DNA of 64,000 nucleotides from Paragonimus westermani (taxonomy: Eukaryota > Platyhelminthes > Trematoda > Plagiorchiida > Troglotrematidae), in contig QNGE01001253.1 in NCBI GenBank assembly GCA_008508345.1, forward strand, positions 116,088 through 180,087. Reading direction: 5' to 3'. How positions within the stretch are numbered: the first letter of the stretch is position 1; each line of letters opens with the position of its first letter. Positions 59,086 through 64,000 of this stretch are shown here, in pieces. A model generated the notes under the pieces. It was given only the letters and a program-made list of their open reading frames with translations, searched no databases and was not told where the DNA came from. The translations under genes were made by a program, and so were the position numbers.

Positions 59086-59570
59086 ATGTATAAATGTCAA
59101 TTACTGAACACTGGTATCATCCGCGCATGCTTCGCTTTGTCCGTTCGACAATTAAATAGGTTCCTTTCAAGGCTGAAATGGAGATTAGGTCAATACTGTG
59201 GACCTCTGTTGTCAGGACAGGCATACATGCTGCGTTCTACAGCGCTCATCAGAGTCGCGTCATGCTGCTCCCGTTCTTGTTCCATGACCGTTGTTTCGTG
59301 TTGTCCCGATCCGCGTACAAACGAGCCAAGTGCGTATATGCTTCGATCGTACAAAATGACATTCCGTTGAAGCATTACAAGTGGCTGAGTGTGTGGTCGG
59401 ACGTTCAAATTGTAATGAGGACGGACGCTCGCACTATACTACTTACATCACCATTATTCAACAGCGAGGCGACAGCATGGATGGAAATGGAAGCGGGACA
59501 AATACGGAAGAGATACGGGAAAGATCTTTGGAGAGTACCGTGGAATAGAATGACTTTTGCTACATGAGAG
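59086..59570. other. Region open in several frames, unrecognised
   Basis: Plus-strand frames of 94 and 129 codons and a minus-strand frame of 72 codons overlap at 59,178-59,408, unusual for this AT-rich window. The minus frame is hydrophilic (YDRSIYALGSFVRGSGQHE then TTVMEQEREQHDATLMSAVE). One plus frame is Cys/Ser-rich. It might be a fragment of a mobile element or an exon. I cannot name it or choose the strand. Confidence 0.3.
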
Positions 59571-59579
59571 AACTGAGAC

Positions 59580-61390
59580 TTGGCGTCCAAAGCGACCGCA
59601 ACATTCTCAGATCAGTGTGCAAATGAGTATTTTTGTTCGTAGTCCGGTTGGGAGGTATAACTGGTTTACTGGTTTCCCCGAGTTAATGACCTTCGTGTCA
59701 TCTGCTTTTTCGGTTCACAACAAAACAACGTTGATTGTGAGCTCGAGCGTGTACACTTGGGGGTAGTGAGCGCCACTTAAAACAACTGATAGGAACTGCC
59801 TACAAATGATGAGGTGAGTAACGGATTGAGACAACAGCCACATGCCTCCAGTTGAACTAACGAACCTATCTCGATTTTGCGTATGAAGATGTCAGAATAA
59901 CCTTGGGGCACCAATCAAGATTTCAAGTAAAACACTGAATGGATAAGACTGTTTGTTCATCACAAATTCCACGAAAATCTAGTCTGATTTCCGAGAGCGA
60001 TCTGCGCGATACCTGATACCAACTGGATGCTGGCAGTCAAAAATGGCTCGCCTCAGAAAGATCACTTAGAATATTGTACGCTGGAGCAGACTTCAAATAA
60101 GTAACTTCGGGTAACTTGACATCCATTACTTGAGGGTCGGATACTCCTGCGCCTAGGGCTGAGAGCTGCTACCGATTTAAGTCATAGAATGTGTTATCTC
60201 AGTTTTCAGTAGGCTCCAGAAAAAGGATGCTGCAAACAGCAGTAACACTTTGTCGGCTATCCTGACCTTTAGAGTCATATCTACTCAACAAAGCCCTAAG
60301 TGGCCTGCAGATATTTGAAAGGATTCTAGTGGAACAGCATTATCTGTCGTGAGTGACCTGTTGCAACAATGTGACTTGCGCCATTCCAGTTTTCCTTCTG
60401 AATCGTACACGGAACGTCCTTAGATATTCGCAGTAATTTAGATCAGTAATCTGACTGTCTCTTTTAAAATCCAGTGAAAACGCCAATTAAAGCCAGTTTT
60501 CTACCCTACTGATCTACGAGAGCTCTGTAATGTTACTTCCACACTGATAGCTAGTGTGATTGGCTCCGCGGAGGTTGAACAAGATAAGCTATCGATCAAG
60601 AGGTACAAATGGTTTGATGACAACCGGTTGGGTGTACTTGTAGCTTCATCGACAGCTGTTAGGGTGGTGTCTCTCGCCAAAGATTTCCCTATTCCGTCCT
60701 ACTTCATCACCTTCATTTTTCTGGGATGTACGAGCAGTTGGTTGCATTGTCCCACTAGGTGATTAGTGAGACAGAGGTTTTACTTTAGCAGACTGTCACG
60801 ACTTTAGCTCGTGTGAGCGTGGAATGAATCACCAAGCTTCTCAGTAAACACTGACGATAGGGAGTTTAAACCTTCTAATTGAGTCTGGGTCAGAGGATTT
60901 CGAGGAGTATTGAGGTTGTTGACTTTTGTGTTGGTATAACCTATGCACATATCGTTTGCTTTGGACAACCTGATAGTTGACAGTCACGTGGAACACACGG
61001 ATATCAGATACTATCCAACAAGCGATAACCTCCCGGACTTTGGTCATTTGCGCCTTGATATTGAATAGGAAGAAGCATTGACCGGTTGACAGAGTGAATA
61101 TGTCAAATCTCGTGATCGTGTAGGTTTGGATAGCTGAAGCTTTGCCAGTCATGCCACCATCGGCTTGAAGGTTTGTCAACCAAACGGCTGTTCCAAATGT
61201 GATGCAATTAACGACTTACCAGGACAAGATGAGTTGAAAAGGGATGGCATCGTGTACTTGACCACTGTGTCACACAAGTTCAAAGCAGCGAAGCTCTGTG
61301 CGACACGAAACCATCTCAACATATTAGAGGGATAATGCACCTTTCTAAATAAAAGATCAACAGTGCTGGTGCTATCGACCGTCATCGGAC
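59580..61390. other. Stretch without a recognised gene
   Basis: Short frames only. A strong donor-like ATGATGAG|GTGAGT at about 59,813 follows a possible 21-base micro-exon that cannot be supported. Confidence 0.3.
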
Positions 61391-61862
61391 GATAGGCACG
61401 TTGATTGGCCGGCTCAGTATTGTTTCCACGACCTTCAACTCAAGAAATTTGGTTGTTTGATTCCGGCAGGTTCTCGAGAAGACTCTCTCATTCGTCAATT
61501 CAGGCGAGTACGTTCGACGTAGCCGCTGAACGCTGCACTGACTATTGGGCATCAGTCAGCCCTAGGTCCTCTCGCAACGATTCGGGCGTGGGCTCGGATT
61601 GGCTGCGCGTTCTCCAATCAGAAAACTACTTCACTCTCACTTCATTTCGGATAGCAGAACAATCAACTGTCTTCGGTTAATCCGAATGAAACTTTCAGGT
61701 CTGAGCGACTAGGCCGCCTGGCAATCTGTAGACAAAACCCTTAAGTCTGTGCCAGAGAAAGAGTTGAGAAAAGTTGATTCGGTGAATCGACCAACACCCT
61801 TCTGATTCATCGACGCTCAATGAGAATCGTCTCCAACAGCGACCTCGTTTACCCAGTAGAGT

Positions 61863-61931
61863 TGACGTCAACACCTTGAGGCTTACGGGCGGAACAGCCA
61901 ATCACAGCGATGGAGGCAGACGAATAAAAGG
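61863..61931 (+). promoter_or_regulatory. Promoter-like cluster: CRE, GC box, CCAAT, TATA-like
   Basis: In order on the plus strand: TGACGTCA (61,863-61,870, inside the 12-bp palindrome GTTGACGTCAAC), GGGCGG (61,887-61,892), CCAAT (61,898-61,902) and AATAAAAGG (61,923-61,931). The arrangement and spacing are those of a classical Pol II core promoter. Other CCAAT/ATTGG boxes lie at about 61,403, 61,598 and 61,614. An ATG at 61,939 opens only 17 codons. It could belong to a host gene, an LTR or a DNA transposon. Confidence 0.35.
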
Positions 61932-62094
61932 CGCAGCATGGACTCAAGTGACCGAGGAGAGTTTCTTAGCGGGAGGCTGGAAGGAAGTGTACGCGTGTGA
62001 AGATCTAACGGTGGGCGACCTGATGCCAGCTTACCATTCAGCAATCTAACCTTATCATCCCAAACCACTTGAATGCATCAACACCCGGTTAAAA

Positions 62095-62260
62095 ACGGAC
62101 TCCCACACTACTGCACAAAAAGTCGAACTCGATGGCTTCTATCATCCGGTCGGCACAAATCATGCAAGCATATGCACATTCATCAATGAACTCAATGATC
62201 TGGGTCGGCTAACCTCGTTTAAGCATGGGCTACAGCGAAAACACTCATTCTTTCATTGAG
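62095..62260 (+). pseudogene. Possible MULE-type transposase C-terminal fragment
   Basis: The frame KVELDGFYHPVGTNHASICT followed by FINELNDLGRL resembles the conserved TNN..E.(W/F)H......HP.I..FI..L block near the end of MULE-like transposases found with FLYWCH domains in animals. It runs to a TGA at about 62,258. No upstream DDE region or terminal repeat was recognised, so this rests on one short block. Confidence 0.25.
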
Positions 62261-62414
62261 GAGTTATAGTCAGCACGTTGTGACCTCCTTACCCTTTGTA
62301 TGCGTTACTACGGCTACAGTGTCTGGCCTGGCTAGACACTTGAAGATGCAGTGGATTTCTAGGAAGTCTCATAGCACAAGAATTAATAGTGTTCATTTCT
62401 TTTACATCTTGCAT

Positions 62415-62490
62415 TCACGAACGTAAAACATAAGAATATATAGGACACGCGGACAACAACTACAATAGAAACAGTCAACTATTGAGTCCA
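62415..62490 (+). repeat. Diverged repeat shared with 38,615-38,690
   Basis: Partner of the block upstream of Penelope-like copy 1, with shared GAAACAGTC(A/G)AC and CACG-GGA text. It ends about 60 bp before the identical Penelope-like segment starts. Confidence 0.3.
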
Positions 62491-63045
62491 TACTGAAAGG
62501 TTACCTGGCAGACACGAAAATTTCACACGGACAGTACGGCCGACAACTACATCTCGGTAGAAAAACAAATATCGAGAAACCTTCAAATCATAACACTACA
62601 TGGACACATCCCGGAACTGCGATGCACACAAATGAGATCAACCGGAATCAACACACCACAGTTAACAGGTGCTCTGAAAACGCGTGAGTGCGGTACCCCA
62701 TTTGGGTCAATCCTGTGCATCGACAACTCACCGTAACGCAAACTTCCCAAACGGCCTGTAGACATTCTCCATCTCAGCCGTCAGATGTTTGTCCCCACCG
62801 TGTAAAAGATTCTTCCGAACTGTCACAAACTTTGGAGAATGTGTCGGTGAGTTCACACGATGTTGACTCGTTATTCACAGACCTTCTCCTCTGGGAACTA
62901 GCTTCTTTTTTGTGATTTCATTTCTCATCAAGGCTCATCTCTTTGTCTCACGCTTGATCATCTCAAGAAACATATCCCTTCATGCACAAAGAATATCTGC
63001 TTCGATTTTGGCTGATCCCATTATGAATACTGTGATGGCGTAGAA

Positions 63046-63510
63046 GTGGGCGGTTCACTGGGCTCAACAATTGCGGACTTATTTTTAGGAATGATTGAAT
63101 TGCAATCATCTGACGCTAGAGATGGTGCCAGTGCAATGCAGATGATATTTCGAATTTTACCACTAACATTCATTTCACTTCTAAACCTCTTCAAGTCCGT
63201 TCATCCTAACCTTTCAGCTTCTCATGGAGAGGAAGCAAACAAGTGTTTAGCTGTTCTAGACACATACCTCACTAGACGACAACATGGCTCGCCACAACGC
63301 TCAGTGCACCACAAAGCCACTTGGAGCGATCCGTATTTGCAATTCTCTACTTCTGCGCCAAATGCTCACAAACGAGGTCTGGTACGAACCCTGTTTCACA
63401 GAGTGCGGGAGATCTGTACCGGTGACTGCTTGCAAGAGGAGGAGCAGAGATTAGTTGAGGTACTACTCACAAACGGACATCCTGAACAGTTCATAGATAT
63501 TCACAACTAG
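63046..63510 (+). pseudogene. Penelope-like reverse transcriptase fragment (copy 2)
   Basis: A 154-codon frame identical to the one at 39,945-40,409: motif B (GGSLGSTIADLFLG), no YADD, then LAVLDTYLTRR and KRGLVRTLFHRVREIC. Dead for the same reasons as copy 1. Confidence 0.78.
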
Positions 63511-63598
63511 AAAAGACCGGTCAACACTGCCGTGTCTACGGTTCTCAAGTTGCAGGTCTTCCTGAGCCCATATCGCAACTGACGTGAGTCAATAATTA

Positions 63599-64000
63599 TT
63601 GTCCGCTCTAACTTGTGCGTGCCCTAAGGCTGGATTGTGGTTGCTACTCCCAACTAGGAGTGTCGCCCAGCTTATTCATAATCGTGACGTACCGAACTGC
63701 TCTGCCCCGCGTGTAGTCTATCGCAGTTGTGGTGACGTGTATATCGGCAGAACAGATCGGTGCCCACGACAAAGAATGGCTGAGCATATGTGTAGGTGGT
63801 TGGTGCACGCGATGGCGCGACAGACAGCGATAACAGAGTGATTGAGACGAAATCCGACCTTATTGACTGCAAAACGCATCGTGGGAACAGGTCATGTAAT
63901 GGACCACGCCAATTCGTTTTCAGTATTGTTGCGTAACCTGAATCCGAAGTTGCTTGCTTTCTTTGAGGCAGTGTTAATCAACACTGTCCGTCCGTTCCTG
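63599..64000 (+). pseudogene. Penelope-like GIY-YIG endonuclease domain (copy 2, partial)
   Basis: Identical to the domain at 40,498 onward, with VVYRSCGDVYIGRTD, QRMAEH and the in-frame TGA. The window ends inside the FFEAVLINTVRPFL block. Confidence 0.75.

Larger units (their letters stand above)
62549..64000 (+). mobile_element. Penelope-like retroelement, copy 2 (cut by window edge)
   Basis: It starts at the same ACATCTCGG as copy 1 and stays identical, at an offset of 23,101 bases, over every line I compared up to the last base of the window (equivalent to 40,899). It carries the same frameshifts, the same missing YADD motif and the same in-frame TGA in the GIY-YIG domain (63,839-63,841). 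The sequence before 62,549 is unrelated to that before 39,448, so the shared block is bounded on the left. Confidence 0.85.

Noticed and set aside
59225..59260. Minus-strand CTGATGAGCGCTG...GAACGC as a hammerhead
   Set aside because: The second core block reads GAAC rather than GAAA and the arms do not pair.

Overview
The window looks like animal nuclear DNA that is AT-rich and dominated by repeats, most probably from a digenean trematode (flatworm). No long uninterrupted gene, operon, rRNA operon or CRISPR array is visible. What can be recognised is a set of decayed retroelements. The best evidence for a fluke is the RTE-type non-LTR element at 19.6-22.5 kb. Its endonuclease, reverse transcriptase and C-terminal segments read like the RTE (SR2-like) elements that are abundant in schistosomes and liver flukes. 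A Penelope-like element with a GIY-YIG nuclease, R2-clade elements, a Ty3/gypsy integrase and tRNA-derived SINE-like repeats fit the same picture.

Layout. 0-3.3 kb: no firm gene. 3.36-4.65 kb: 5'-truncated R2-clade copy. 6.1-6.6 kb: SINE-like family A, minus strand. 9.6-10.2 kb: gypsy integrase remnant, minus strand. 10.7-11.1 kb: family A again. 15.2-15.5 kb: family A, plus strand. 16.25-16.30 kb: hammerhead-ribozyme-like motif, minus strand. 18.7-22.5 kb: paired hairpins, then the RTE element. 30.1-32.8 kb: longer R2-clade copy whose 3' 1.29 kb matches the copy at 3.4 kb. 33.7 and 36.7 kb: SINE-like pieces, the second flanked by a perfect 14-bp target-site duplication. 37.0-37.5 kb: possible CR1/Jockey-type fragment. 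39.4-41.9 kb: a hub with a Penelope-like element, a family A repeat and two family B SINE-like copies in inverted orientation. 45.95-46.6 kb: RTE/CR1-type reverse transcriptase C-terminus, minus strand. 61.4-62.3 kb: promoter-like box cluster and a possible MULE transposase fragment. 62.55-64.0 kb: second Penelope-like copy, identical to the first as far as it can be read and cut by the window edge.

Host genes. I recognise none. Several stretches can be read as chains of short exons with GT/AG junctions and consistent phase (best at 51.0-51.95 kb minus, 36.1-36.6 kb minus and 26.8-27.3 kb plus). Such chains also arise by chance in 64 kb, so they are low-confidence candidates. The clearest biological story is transposition and its aftermath: two unrelated families (R2 clade and Penelope) are each present as near-identical duplicates of copies that already share the same disabling mutations. 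This points to recent duplication, gene conversion, trans-mobilisation of dead copies, or an assembly effect.
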